Assembly: GCA_029717555.1 (NCBI GenBank)
Contig: JAMDHS010000044.1
Coordinates: forward strand, 1 to 64,000
Reading direction: 5' to 3'
Source: Peribolospora baueri
Taxonomy: Eukaryota > Basidiomycota > Peribolosporomycetes > Peribolosporales > Peribolosporaceae
DNA length: 64,000 nucleotides
Part shown: positions 33,491 through 44,733 of the stretch, one piece after another
Layout of the letters: each line of letters begins with the position of its first letter
Position numbering within the stretch: position 1 is the stretch's first letter
Made by a program: the position numbers and the translations under genes
Notes under the pieces: model-generated
Told to the model about the DNA's origin: nothing
What the model saw: only the letters and a program-made list of their open reading frames with translations
Database searches by the model: none

Positions 33491-34537
33491 CTAAGCCCGC
33501 TCGTCCTCTCTCCTCCCTCCCTCAGTCCCCTCCAGCTGACCACGCATCAGCGTACTTTCGGCGCTCTCCCCCGCCTCTCCTACGGTCTTGTACCGCTGCC
33601 GGTGATATACGAGCGGCAGACGTCCCTCTCCGCGAGAAACACTGTCATCAGGCGGGCGCAAATTCTCCTCGACCCTGCAAACCCTCGCGACAAACAGCAC
33701 CGAACCGCCCTCTTCGCGCTCAGACAGGTCGATCCATCGTTCCACTCGGCAACTGAGCGCGCCGAGCGAGTCGGACAGCACCGGAAGCGATTCGAGCGTC
33801 CAATGGTACCGGTGTCGGTGGAACGGATGGGCCTCTGTCTCCTCTTCTAGCGCATCTGCCCTCGCGTCCACATCCTTGACCACCGCCTCGACCGCCGAGG
33901 ACGGGGAAACGGGTTCGAGGAAAAGCGGGAGTCGCCGGGCGAATGCGGCGGCCACGTCGTCTTGAACGGCAGAAAGCACATTGATAACAAAGTGAGCCTC
34001 CTTCGCGGCGGTTGGTCGTCGTGCCGCCGACTCGGCCTGCGCTTGCAGGGCGTCCGCGAGCCGGCTCGGCGTGCGCAGGCTGAACGTCACCAGCGGCGGG
34101 TCGAGGGACACGGAGGCAAAGCTCGACAGCGTGGCACCGTGGAGGTACCGTCTTGACGGCGCTTTGTGGTTGCCGTCGTCGCCAACACCGTCGGTGGAGC
34201 TTGGTGACCCTTTTTCGCTTCGTCCATCGTCCTTCATCCCTCGGCCAGGTTGGGTGAGCGCGAGAGTGACGACGGCGACCGGCTGCGCACAGGAACGCAT
34301 GAGAAGGCGCAGAGAATACGGGACCTCCCTCTCATTCTCTCTCTTCGAAGAACGGTCACAGTGTTTCTTGTCCAACGCCGCGGTAGAGACCGACCCGAAA
34401 GCACGCCCTGGAGCGGTCGACGAAGCCGATAATCGCGAAGGGTGCGCTCTCCCAAAGCCCGCTGCCGGTGGACCTGCGAAGAGGCACCTGTGCAACGCCA
34501 CGCGAGCTGGGGTCACGAAGACAGTCGAGGTGGGCAT
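33491..34537 (-). CDS. Flavin-reductase-like FMN-binding split-barrel protein
   Basis: Single exon, 348 residues. The fold of the flavin reductase/DIM6 family is seen: YSLRLLMRSCAQPVAVVTLA, HGATLSSFASVSLDPPLVTF, SLRTPSRLADALQ, HFVINVLSAVQDDVAAAFAR, then after a variable insert LGALSCRVERWIDLSE, VLFVARVCRVE and PLVYHRQRY. Members bind FMN and reduce flavin or act as oxidoreductases; this subgroup is uncharacterised. The first ATG of the frame encodes MPTSTVFVTPARVALHRCLF, basic and amphipathic with no acids, which suggests a mitochondrial targeting peptide. The frame stays open upstream to 34639 but without an ATG. Two inserts (about residues 100-125 and 225-255) lengthen it beyond the usual 200-250. 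It shares a 190-bp divergent promoter with VMA12. Confidence 0.82.
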   Translation of the reverse strand: MPTSTVFVTPARVALHRCLFAGPPAAGFGRAHPSRLSASSTAPGRAFGSVSTAALDKKHCDRSSKRENEREVPYSLRLLMRSCAQPVAVVTLALTQPGRGMKDDGRSEKGSPSSTDGVGDDGNHKAPSRRYLHGATLSSFASVSLDPPLVTFSLRTPSRLADALQAQAESAARRPTAAKEAHFVINVLSAVQDDVAAAFARRLPLFLEPVSPSSAVEAVVKDVDARADALEEETEAHPFHRHRYHWTLESLPVLSDSLGALSCRVERWIDLSEREEGGSVLFVARVCRVEENLRPPDDSVSRGEGRLPLVYHRQRYKTVGEAGESAESTLMRGQLEGTEGGRREDERA

Positions 34538-34726
34538 GCCGATAAAGAGTCGGGCGGACGAGGGCGAGAGCGCCCTTGATGGACAGTAGTCAGGCACCGG
34601 AGGTTGAGGATGGAAGGAAGAACGTTGACGTCGACCCAATTCGTGCGCCAGTGATCGGCAGCCGCAGCAAGTCGCCGGTCCGTTGGCGGTCGCGGGCCGA
34701 CCAAGTCTCGTCTCCTCACCGCCAAC

Positions 34727-36035
34727 ATGGTCCTCCTCCAGCTCTCCTCCGGCACCATCGCCTCACTCGATCGTCTGGCGTCCAGGCTCTCAGCGGAACT
34801 GCCTTCCGATCTTTTGGCCAACATCTCGAGCGCCATTCAACCGCAAAAGCGGGACCACGGTGAGGCACCTGATGAGCCAGACCGACCTAGAGAAGCCAGT
34901 TACAAGGACGGCGGCGAGGAGAAGGAGCGTTCTTATAAGGACCAAACGAATGGTAGAGGCGGTTGCGTCGAGGGACAACCGCCTGCTGGAGTGGTCGGAG
35001 TCGCTCAACATGCCATCCTTGTGGAGGTGGCGCTCTTCGCGAGGGGCAAGGCAGGGCTCTTGAATGGCGCCGAGCTCGGTGAGTGGACGAGCGAGTACCT
35101 TGTCAATGTTGTTCACGCGCGTTGTCCTTGGCCTTGTCTCGCTTTCTGAACGGATTTTGCTGCCTCTTCCAATTTGCCATACATTTTAGATCCTTCAGCC
35201 TACACGTTGGCCGCCCTCCTGCGGGGCTGCAGCGTCTTCGTCGAACCGAAACCCGTGCGGCAAAGGGTGAGTGAGCGGCTTCGGGAACGCGGGACCCGTC
35301 CATGATCAGTTTTATCGTTCCCTCAATTCACTCTGTTGACCGTCATCTCTTCTCGCTCCCCACTCCATGCCAACAAAGTCCCCCGAACTTGAGCGCATCC
35401 TCGCCGACATCCGCGTCCAGCAAGAGCGGGCCGAGTACGGCCGGATGATCACGTCCTCGATCCCATCTTCGAACCTGCTCCGCTTCAACACCCTTTCCTC
35501 CTCCACTTCCTTGGCCACCATCCCCAGGTCTTCCGCCTCGCTCTCCCCCGCCCAGATGGACGCCGAGTGGAAGCAAGTCAAGCAAGAGCTCAGCGCTGTC
35601 GTCAATGTGTTGGCTAGCATGGCCGCCGTCGCTACGGCTACTTGGTGGGCTACTGGCGAGTACGCGAGGATCGAATATGTGAGTGAATCATATGCGGAAT
35701 GGAGACGTACTGCAGGCGCAGAGCAAGGTACCTGATTCTTCCAGGATTGCATCTCCTTTTCCCCTTATCACAACATCTCACCGCAACCAACCGCAACTCC
35801 ACCGTCACCCAACTGCGTCTTATAGAAAGTCTTTCTCTGTCTCTTTACCACCGTCCTGATTGCAGTTGCTGAAACGGCGCTATACGCGCGCTACTGGGTC
35901 AACATGGAGAAGGAGAAGACGACGATGGCGAAAGAGTTGCGAGCGCCGTCGGGCGCCACTCAAATTCTGTCAGATCGCTCCTTCGCACTCGCTACCGAAG
36001 CAGCGCAAGAGCGAGAAAGGGGTTCGACGGGATAA
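34727..36035 (+). CDS. VMA12: V-ATPase assembly factor VMA12/VPH2 (TMEM199-like)
   Basis: Exons 34727-35078, 35190-35266, 35379-35678, 35826-36035; 312 residues. VMA12 is an ER membrane protein that, with Vma21 and Vma22, assembles the V0 sector of the vacuolar H+-ATPase. The strong evidence is in exons 2-4: YTLAALLRGCSVFVEPKPVR, SPELERILADIRVQQERAEY, then two membrane helices (SAVVNVLASMAAVATATWWA and VFLCLFTTVLIAVAETALYA) placed as in the family. Exon 1 begins well (VLLQLSSGTIASLDRLASRL), but from about 34860 to 35078 the frame used has weaker codon bias than the next frame (which reads RHLMSQTDLEKPV). An extra intron or a sequence error may exist there. The gene is divergent from the flavin-reductase-like protein. 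Confidence 0.78.
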
Positions 36036-36725
36036 TGGGGCACCGAGAAGGGACGAGCGTGGCTTGAAGGCTCTGATTAGGCTGTCTTTTGCCCAGAACT
36101 ACGCATCGGAGGTGAAGGTGAGTGGGTCTTAGACAGCTTCCTTCTGTCTTCAAAGTCCAACTGTCAGACGTCCTTACTTGTTTCTGTCCCGGACCTGTCA
36201 GGCGATGCGTTCTCGCACAGAGAGTGCTCGCCGAGCTTGTCTCCGACATCCAAGGCATCAACGCATCAAGCGAGGCGGGAGCTCGCTGCCAAGAGTGAGC
36301 GCCGAAACAGCATCCCATCCGAACGGTGCAAGGGAGTCCAAACATCCTTAGAGTACAAGTACAAGCGAAAGCAATCCGTACAGGGTTCAAAGACGACCAA
36401 AACGAACCGGCAAGGCAGGCGGGAGGGATAAGCATTCGGACCAGCGCCGGTAACGATCAAACAACCCCTGTTGCGCTCCTCGAGGCCTTCCTCTTCTTGT
36501 GTCATTCACACGGTCCCAACTCCCTAATCAGCCGTGTCGGTCTTCAGGGAATAAGTGGATCGAAAGTCGGGGCCTAGCAAGAGCAACTGTCTATGGCCTT
36601 GGCCTCGTCCGAACCGAACGCATTGCTCGACCAGCTGTCGGTCTCGCGACTGCAACCGCCACGTGAGAGTGGCCATTTGGTCCGTGTGACGCAAGTCCTT
36701 CTCGTCCACTTCCGCCACCAGCCTG
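36036..36725. other. Spacer between VMA12 and the Q-rich gene, with a possible short spliced ORF
   Basis: A good GTGAGT donor after GAGGTGAAG (36118) can join acceptors at CCTGTCAG (about 36201) or CGCACAG (about 36221). The second gives a short reading, RVLAELVSDIQGINASSEAG, ending at 36297. I could not place an ATG or a family. The rest (36300-36725) shows no gene and includes the 3' flank of the minus-strand Q-rich gene. Confidence 0.35.
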
Positions 36726-38266
36726 CTATCGTACCACAGTCTCCTCTGCCTTGGGAGGAGCCTCCTCGCCGACCATCTCAGCGTCCTTGCCTATTTCCTT
36801 GCCCATAGCCGCGTCATTAAAGGTCCGCTTTGTCTCGGCCAGCTTGCCAGCATGCGACTTCTGTAGTTCCTCTAGTTCGCTTAGATGAGAGGACTGTCGA
36901 GCGAGTGGAAATGAATCGATGTACGGATGGTTGGATCCATCATTAAGATGGCGGGCATTAGTAAGAATAAGACGGGAAGTAGGACGATATACGAATGAGA
37001 AGGAAGTGTCACTCACAAGCTGCTTCCTGAGGTCTTCAACGGTCTTGGACGCGTACGGGAATTTTGGAGATGGGATGTCATCTGCCATATCACGCAAGAA
37101 CAACAACGATGGGTTTAGTCGATCGATCACTCGGTCCCAGCCACATTTCTAAAGACCGACAGAAGCATGCTTGCGAACACGCGACGAGTAAAATCGTGGA
37201 GACATGGACCAGAACTTGCCAACTCACGAGTTGGCAATGGGGAAAAGATTTCGCTAAGCATTTCGTGGTTGCGCCGATATCGAACCAGCGCTACATCGCG
37301 TGCCGTCCTTCGGTCGAACTCGTCTGAAAAGAAAAAAAAAGTGCGAACAATTCGAATGGGAGAAGAAACGTGAATCCGTGCGCGCTCCGCCTCTTCAACG
37401 CCAGCGGGACGATGAACGAACGGATAGACGTACCGCCCCAAACTTCCACGTCCTCGTCCGCAACCGGGGGAGGCTGAACCCTCGCTGGTTGTGCCTGCGC
37501 AGATATGGTGACAATGGCGGACCCACCGTAGTGAGTATGTCAGTAAACGTATCGTTGTCAACACCTTGACCGAGCGACTCACTGCACCACCGCCAACGTG
37601 TTTCCGCTTGCGCTTGGCAGCCGTGGGCGTCACAGAATGCTGTTGCTGCAAGTGCTGTCGTGCCATTGCTTGCTGCTGTGCTTGTTGTTGTTGCTGTAGG
37701 TGCTGTTCTTGTTGTTGCTGCAAGTGCTGTGGTTGTTGTTGCAGCTGTTGTTGCTGCTGTTGTACCGCTTGAACTTGGGCCTGAGCCTGGGCCTGAGCCG
37801 CGACGGCTGCTTGCCGCTGTTGCATGGCGGCGAGAGCCTGAGCTTGAGCCTGTGCCTGTGCTTGGAGCTGGGCGGACTGCACCTGAGGATCCATAATCTG
37901 CTGCATCGCCTGCATCGGCATCCCCGGTCGCGCTTGAAGGCCCATCCCCATCCCCATGCCAATGCCGCCTCCCATCGCCATGCCGCCTCCCATGCCCATT
38001 CCGCCTCCCATTCCTCCTCCCATACCCATGCCCATCTGCTGCTGAAACTGAAGCTGCTGTGGGGACAGGCCTTGCGGAGGGAAAGAGCCCTGCGCGGGAG
38101 ACTGGAGTCCGCCTGCGATGCCTATATTACCTCCCATGCCGGCCGCTGCCATCTGTTGTTGGAACTGGAGCTGTTGCGGGGTGAGGCCTTGTTGGGGGAA
38201 CGAGTTCTGCACCGGGGACTGGGGGAACATGCCCGCGGGGGACATGCCCGCCCCAGAGTTGAACAT
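36726..38266 (-). CDS. Gln-rich nuclear protein, probable transcription or chromatin cofactor
   Basis: Five exons: 38266-37583, 37494-37434, 37323-37228, 37081-37017, 36893-36726; 357 residues. The N-terminal 210 residues are low complexity: two copies of a block with PQQLQFQQQM, a Gly-Met run built of GMG/GGGM units, and long Gln-Ala and Gln stretches. A basic patch AAKRKRKHVGG (about 216-226) looks like a nuclear signal. The C-terminal 130 residues look folded: DEFDRRTARDVALVRYRRNH, EMLSEIFSPLPT, KTVEDLRKQL and coiled-coil LSELEELQKSHAGKLAETKR, then an acidic tail. The layout (Gln-rich arm plus short helical module) resembles subunits of SWI/SNF or Mediator-like complexes. I could not assign a named family. 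Divergent from THOC1 by about 170 bases. Confidence 0.6.
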
Positions 38267-38433
38267 GATGGAGAAGAGACTGGGGAAGAGTAAGAAAGAC
38301 GATGGAGGGAGGTCGGGAGGCTTGCTGATGGAGGTGGTGCGCGAGGACCGAAGGCGCGGACATACGCGGACATGACGACCACCATGGGCCCGATCGGTTC
38401 CAACTCGTCCTTTCTTTTCCCTTCATCCATACC

Positions 38434-41326
38434 ATGGCGAGCCCAGCACCGACATTGACGGCCTTTCGGGAGCGCCTGACGTCCCATATATCCCGTCTCG
38501 TTGATATCCTTGGAACCCGTCATGCAGCCCTTGGGCCTGAGTTGGCGGGGGCGCGCAGCGAGCTCGAGCCAAATTTGCCTTTCGCGCAGCTAGTGGAGCT
38601 CGTTGGCGAGCTGAAGCGGGATTTCTACGTTGAGGAGGACGAGACGGAGCTGGATGAGGCGAGGCGCGAGAGGTTGAAGAAGAAGCGGGAAATTAGAAGG
38701 CATATGGCTGAGTTTGAGCTCAAGGCTCTTGTTCTGCGCGTAGGGCAGGTGAGGGACTCTCGTCACGGTTCACCAGTTGATATGACCATAGCTGAAGCTC
38801 TTTCCATGCTCGTTGTTCAAGTCCGTACGAGACGACACATCCTATCTCCCGGTCTACGACGCCTTGGACGTGATGCTTGCTTTCGAAGCCAACAGTGCGT
38901 ATGACCCGTTCCTCGCCGCTTACTCGAGGCTTACAGTTTCATTCCTGACATGTCCCGGTGGTGTCGTTCTGCTCATTCTGTCCAGAGCTCTGTGACTCCA
39001 ACCTCCCTTTATCGAGCATTGAAGAGCTCTTGGACATACAGACCATTGAGGGAACCGAACGAATATGGGAATATATCGAATCACGCCGAGAAAGGCTCAC
39101 AGCGGTAGGTGTTTGCAACCTCCACCCATTCCTTGTGCCTCGTTCTCATCCCCCGCTGGTCTTCCTTGCGTCATCCTCAGAACATGATCCCTCAACAGGG
39201 AAAGGGTCTTCTTCTTTTGCGACTATCGAATGAGCTGCTTCGTCGCTTGTCCAAAGCCAGCCACACCGCCGTCTGCGGTCGCATCCTCATGTTCCTCTCC
39301 TCCGTCTTCCCTCTCGGAGAGCGCTCAGGCGTCAACCTTCGCGGAAACTTTAATGTCGAGAATGCAACCGAGTGGGAACCTGCAGATGCGGAGCAGAAGA
39401 CCAGTTCAGAGCAAGGGATAGAAGGGGCTAAAGGGGAAGCGGACGGGGAGCAGCAGGCGAACGACACAAGTGATCAGGAGGCGAAGGCCGTTGACGCCCA
39501 GGCCAAGTCGGGCGACAAGGGAGATATTTCAGCAGAAGGGCCGAATGCGGACGTCGAAGAAGCGATCGACGGAGAGTTCTATGACCTCTTCTGGTCCCTT
39601 CAACAAGTTTTCTCCAACCCGCCCATCCTCTTTACTGGCCCGTCGTCCACATCTGCTTCTGGGTCAAGACCTGCTTCCCTGGCAGGGACGCCGACACCGC
39701 AGGCGACGGGCGGTGGTGAGGAGGAGGGGAAGCATAAAACTGCGCCGCAGACGCCTTTCGAAGAGTTCCAGACCAAGGTCATCAAGACTCTGCAAGTATT
39801 CAAGCGCATTGGCAAGAAGGAGAACGAACTCGCCAGAGGTCAAAAGGCTGACAGAAAGGAAGCCATCGCAGGCGACAAGCGAAAGCGGGATGACGTTGGG
39901 GAGATGGAGGTGGATGAAAGGTCGGCGGAGGATGTCAAAAAGAACTATTTTTATCCCAAGTTCCTGACGAGTCGCAAGTTGCTCCGATACGAGGTATGTT
40001 CCTCGCTGTCCCCTCAAGTCCTGATCTCTGGCGCGCGCTGATATGCTCTACTTGAAAACGCGATTTCACGCCAGCTCAAATCCGCCTACTTCAGACGCCA
40101 TATCCTCGTTCAGCTCCTGATCGTCTTTCAGTACCTGCTGAGCTTCACCGCTGCAGACAAAGCAAAAGCGAAAGATCAGAAGAACAAGTTGCTCTTCCGG
40201 GACTGGCTCATGGAGGACACTTCTGTGAGTTTTCAGCGCTCATCTTCTCGTCCTTTCCTGCGTCAGTTTATCTTGAATTTTGACTGTTCTACAGGCTCGG
40301 TGGACACGAGAATGCTGGAAGGAGGTTCTCGGCCTTTTGAGGGAGATCCCGCCGAACGGCCCGACTTTCTATATGACGGTATTGCAAATTCTCCGGCGAG
40401 AGCGAAATTGGGTGAGCGGCCGCGTTTGCAAACGTGCTCAACTCATACTGACGTCCACGTTGCTGCGGGCTGTTCTGACCTCTTCATGGTCCGTATTTGC
40501 CGATCTTTTTGGTATTCTTTAAGCTGATGTGGAAAGCGGACGCCTGCCCATCTTACGAGCGCGCGTCTCTCACGACCGATCGTCTTACCTCAGTGCGCGA
40601 AGCGCAAGACGAGCTCTTTGCCCCTGTGGCACCCTACCCACATTCTGTCGGCACCGCGGCTCTGAGTGAGCTGTGGGAAGAGGGTTGGAAGGGGCTGGAG
40701 GAGCTCGAGGAGCCGCCTAGGGTGCCTGAAGTGGCTTGGTATGCTAAGCGCATACGGGCGGAGGACATCAGGGGCAAGTCGAGGTTGAAGCGAGCGAGAG
40801 AAGAGGGCGCAGAAGCGGACAGGGTCGAAGAGGAGACCGAGGAGGTGAGTGGAGAGTGGGGGCTACGCCCGGGTGTGACGACAGCAAATCGCCCTTCCGC
40901 GTAGAAGGCCGCTTGAAACTGACAGACGATCTTCTCGTGCCTCATTTTTGGTCACCTCAGACAAAGCAATCTCTCTCCTGGCGTGCCCTTCGCATAGCTT
41001 CGCGCACGCACGTTCATCTCTTCTCCAAGATTGGCACTGGTGACGTGGACCTGCTGGTCAAGGAGATCGAGGAAGAGAAGAAGCCAAAGCCGCCGAAAAC
41101 ATCTCCAGCCACGGTCACGGTGGTGTCGCAAGAGGTGAATGCCACCACCGTATCGCCCGAGGTGGATGCCACGACTGTATCACCTTCTGCGCCTGCTGCA
41201 AACACAAACGCGTCGGACAGCCAAACACCGGTGCCTTCGTCGACCGAAGAGGGAACGAGCGAGGCGCTGCCGAAGGACGTCGAGATGACACAGGCAGAAG
41301 GAGCTCAAGTCGAAGGGTCTGTATAA
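38434..41326 (+). CDS. HPR1: THO complex subunit 1 (Hpr1/THOC1)
   Basis: Eight exons: 38434-38748, 38822-38894, 38986-39104, 39181-39993, 40075-40224, 40295-40411, 40524-40844, 40961-41326; 757 residues. THO couples transcription to mRNP packaging and export and limits R-loops. Conserved parts in order: YLPVYDALDVMLAFEAN, WEYIESRRERLTA, GKGLLLLRLSNELLRRLSK, CGRILMFLSSVFPLGERSGV with NLRGNFN, YDLFWSLQQVFSNPP, FYPKFLTSRKLLRYELKSAY, FRRHILVQLLIVFQYLL, and ECWKEVLGLLREIPPNG. Acidic and Glu/Lys-rich inserts (about residues 270-330 and 395-440) and a Thr/Pro-rich tail lie outside these. The acceptors before exons 2 and 7 are AAG, less usual than CAG, but both restore family sequence. It converges on BFR2. 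Confidence 0.88.
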
Positions 41327-41907
41327 TAGTAGTGTACCTAGCGTTTTGCGCCCGTCTTGGCGCACCCTTGGGCGGTGCTGTTGCTCTTCAAAATCGCCCA
41401 ACAGCTGGGCGCTCGAGTCAGTCCGGCGTCCCAATTTTGAAGGATAGCACCGGTTCGGGACTTCTACGAGTGCTCGAAGGCTTCCACTGCTCACAAACTG
41501 CCGTCTCTATTCCCATTGACGTCTGCAATTCTTCCTCCGTCGCAGACGCGACAGTGGCCACGACTCCTACTCATTTCCACATAGCACGGCAGCAGCTCCG
41601 CCCCAACCCTACGCTCTACACACCCCAGCACCAACCACGCTGCCGCCAATCCCGTTGGCTCACTATCGACGTGATAAACGTTTCGAACCACCTGTTATAC
41701 ACTGAGACAGTGAGGACAGAGCCGCTTGCCGGGCATCTTCGTAATACACTTCACCACGGCGACGTCTACGATGCGCCTCATTTCCCATTTCCAAACGTCA
41801 CCAGAGGCTTCTAGATCGAGATTGCCTCCACGGAATCGAAGGAGGGAGGTATAGAACGGTCATAAAATAGCGTCCAATATTCTCAGTTCAGTGACTGCCT
41901 AATTATC
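41327..41907. other. 3' spacer between convergent THOC1 and BFR2
   Basis: Both genes end into this 580-base interval, so it should hold their 3' untranslated regions. No frame of interest is seen on either strand. Confidence 0.5.
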
Positions 41908-44733
41908 CTACCCGAACACCTTCAACCCAGCCAATGCAACCTCCTCGTCCGCCCTCCTTGCCCACCCGTCATCCACCCCTCCCTCCTCGCCACCTCCATC
42001 TACACCGAACCTCGTCGCTACGTCCTCGGGGCCCTTTCCGTACACATTTCCGTCCCTACGACCTCGTGGCCCACCATCCCCAGCACGCCCTCCAAGTTCG
42101 GAGAAGAGCTGATCAATCTGATCCTCGTGCCACGTCGCTACTGGCACAGGCACCATAAAGTTCTGCAGTTTGTCGTGCACTTCGTAGCTGTTGAATGGAT
42201 GTGACGAGGGGCCAATAGCAGAGAAAGGACGCAAGGGATGGTCAGAACACTGGCACGGGACGTAACACTGCCCCAAAACGTGCGAGGGAGCCCAACAGAC
42301 GAAGTAATATAGGTTGCCCTGTCCACGCAGACGTGACTTACCGCAACCGTCTCCCCTTGCTCGCCTTGGTGTCCACTTGCTTCTTACTCCTCTTGCTCTG
42401 TTTCAACGCTGTCGCCCATGCCAGCGATGGATGGCCTAAATAAAGATAGTGGGTGTCAATGAGATAGCGCCCAGGTGGCACACTGAAACCATTTAAGCAC
42501 CGTGAAACAAAATAATACTCACCAGCGTCGACAGACCTCGTCTCAATGACCTCTCTCAACAACTGCTGATAGAAATCCGTGTCGTCGAATACGTCCGGGT
42601 CCTGCTCTTTCGCCGTTGTCGTTCCTGTCGTCTCTCCGTTCGCATGTTGGGCGGCTGACTCTTCGACTAAGGTGAACTGCCGCTATGGAAGAAGAGGTTG
42701 GTCATAATTTAAGTCGTGCCGCCCAGCCTTCACCTCTTTCCGCTTTCTACGCCACAGCGAGAACTCACCCTCCCCAGCCCCTTCCCCTCAGTCCTCCTCA
42801 CCCTCGTCCTTCCGACCAACCTCTCCATACCATCCCCCCTCAATGCCATCTCCACCTGCGCCACCGCGCTCTGGTTCACCGCTTTGAACTTGCGCGCGTT
42901 CGCGTCCAAAGAGCCGACTGCTCCTGAGGCGGCTTTCACCTTGTCGGACCACTTTTGGAGGGTTGATATGTTATGCGGCGCCATGCTGATCCAAAGCGAG
43001 GAAAAAGAATCAGCACGTCCGAGTGCAAATATGAAAGGCAAACGCACGCAGAAAGCACAAGCCTCACATGGCCTCCAATCGCTGACTATCCCCGAGGAAT
43101 GCCTCGAAGTAGTGATGTACGCCCTCTTCGTCCCGTTTCCGCTTCCGGCTGGACACTTCACTCAGGCGGATATCGACCTTTTCGTTCGTTTGGGCGAGTT
43201 CCTGGTGTCCGGGAGCGGAGATGGACATGTTATCTCAACCAGAGGACACGACGTCGGCCTCGCCGAAAGGAGCTGCCTCGCTGCACTCACCCGCCTCAGC
43301 TCGAAAATCATTTCCGTCGCGGCATCGCATTCCTTTATTGCCTCGTGCAAGAGCTCCTCCGGCGTGCTGCCAGCGGCACCGGCAGTAGAAACTACGTCGG
43401 AGGTGAAGGATGGGAAAGTGGATGGAGGAGGGAGGTCATTGGAAGACACTGCGGCCTTCTGTAGTCGGATGCGTAGGTCGAGGAGGGTGTCCCAGACGGC
43501 CTGAGGGTATGGGCGCCCGAAAGAACAACAAGGGTGATGTGGGTCAAAGTCAAGGGTGTAGAAAGCAGGAGAGAGTAACCTCGCGCTGGCTCGGGGAAGA
43601 GAAATAAACAATAAAAAAACTCACCAATTGCTTCTTCACCGCCTTGCCCTTCTCAGCCTCCTCGCTCGCCAATCGCCTGATGCGCTCCATCATCTCCTTT
43701 TCCTCCGCCTCTTCATCCTGCGGTTCTCGACCTGCCTTCCCCTTCGGCTTGCCCTTAGCGGACGCTGTTGTGGGCGGTCGAGCCGATGCTCCACTCTGTT
43801 CTTCGTCCTCTTCATCCGACTCTGAAGTGATCTCCTCATCACCATCTCGGTCCTCCTCGTCACCGACATCTCGGTCCTCCTCGTCCTCATCCACCTCGCC
43901 GTAACCTTCGCCATCGCCCCCCGAGGCGATGCCATCGACCTCTTCCGATGCGATAGACCCGTCCTCGTCCACGATGTCATCATCCGAGCCGTCAAGCATC
44001 TGGTCAAGCGGTATCCCCTCTTCGTCGTTGTCGTCGTCGTCATCCTCTCCCTCGCGCCCTCGGCCAGAGCCTTCGTTGGAATCCTCGTCATCCAGCTCAT
44101 CGACTTCCTCTTCGCTTTCCTCTCCGTCGTCGTCAAAGATAGCTCGCCTACTGCTGGTCGTTCCTCTATATTTGGGATCCGACACTACCGCGTTCTTTCC
44201 TCGAAGAGCAGATCGACTGTGAGGGAGACAGGAGAGGCAAGGAGACAAGAACCGTAAGAGATGAGTGCCATCTATTGGTTCAAGCTCGCGAGCACAAAGT
44301 GCGGTGACGGACAAGAATAATTTGCTGTGCTGACTCACCCGACGGCAACGTAGTGTTCCCTCCCCTGCATACCATCTCGTGCCTCCTCGTCGCTCGCATC
44401 GCTCGCCTCATCATGTCTGGCGTCCTCGGTGTCTTTGTAGGCGTCCTCCGGATCGAAGTCTGTCATATAAAAAGGTCGATGAAGCTCAGAACAACGAGAG
44501 AAGCTGAAGGCACAACTAAAGAGATCGTTTCCCATCCAGCCACGCAGTTAGATAGCTCACTGACCGATGGGTACGGGATTTTCGAGTTCGGCGAGTTGAG
44601 CAGCCAAAGTTCGGGCTGCGACGAAGCAAACGAGGCGCCGGATCGACACAATCGATCAGTCTGGTATATCCCTACATCGTACGTCTGTACGCCTGAGGTC
44701 TCGTTCCTCCTGCAAAGACTCACCTGGCGCCAT
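41908..44733 (-). CDS. BFR2: Ribosome biogenesis protein BFR2 (AATF/Che-1 family)
   Basis: Ten exons: 44733-44724 (10 nt), 44615-44565, 44459-44339, 44216-43625, 43500-43291, 43177-43068, 42985-42769, 42682-42523, 42435-42342, 42187-41908; 614 residues. Bfr2 acts in the nucleolus in 40S maturation as part of an early processome. Seen: the N-terminal AAQLAELENPVPIDFDPED, a very acidic Asp/Glu block (about residues 85-210), VWDTLLDLRIRLQKAAVSSN, then WSDKVKAASGAV with FKAVNQSAVAQVEMAL, VFDDTDFYQQLLREVIETRS, and the C-terminal signature KGRRLRYEVHDKLQNFMVP with TWHEDQIDQLFSELGG. All joins keep phase. The unusually small first exon carries only MAP and one base. Confidence 0.88.

Noticed and set aside
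32849-33850. 333-codon plus-strand frame
   Set aside because: It lies antisense to the flavin-reductase-like gene for its last third, has no family resemblance and a composition driven by the opposite strand's codon bias.
34538-34639. N-terminal extension of the flavin-reductase-like protein
   Set aside because: The frame is open but contains no ATG; the ATG at 34537 gives a plausible mitochondrial targeting peptide.
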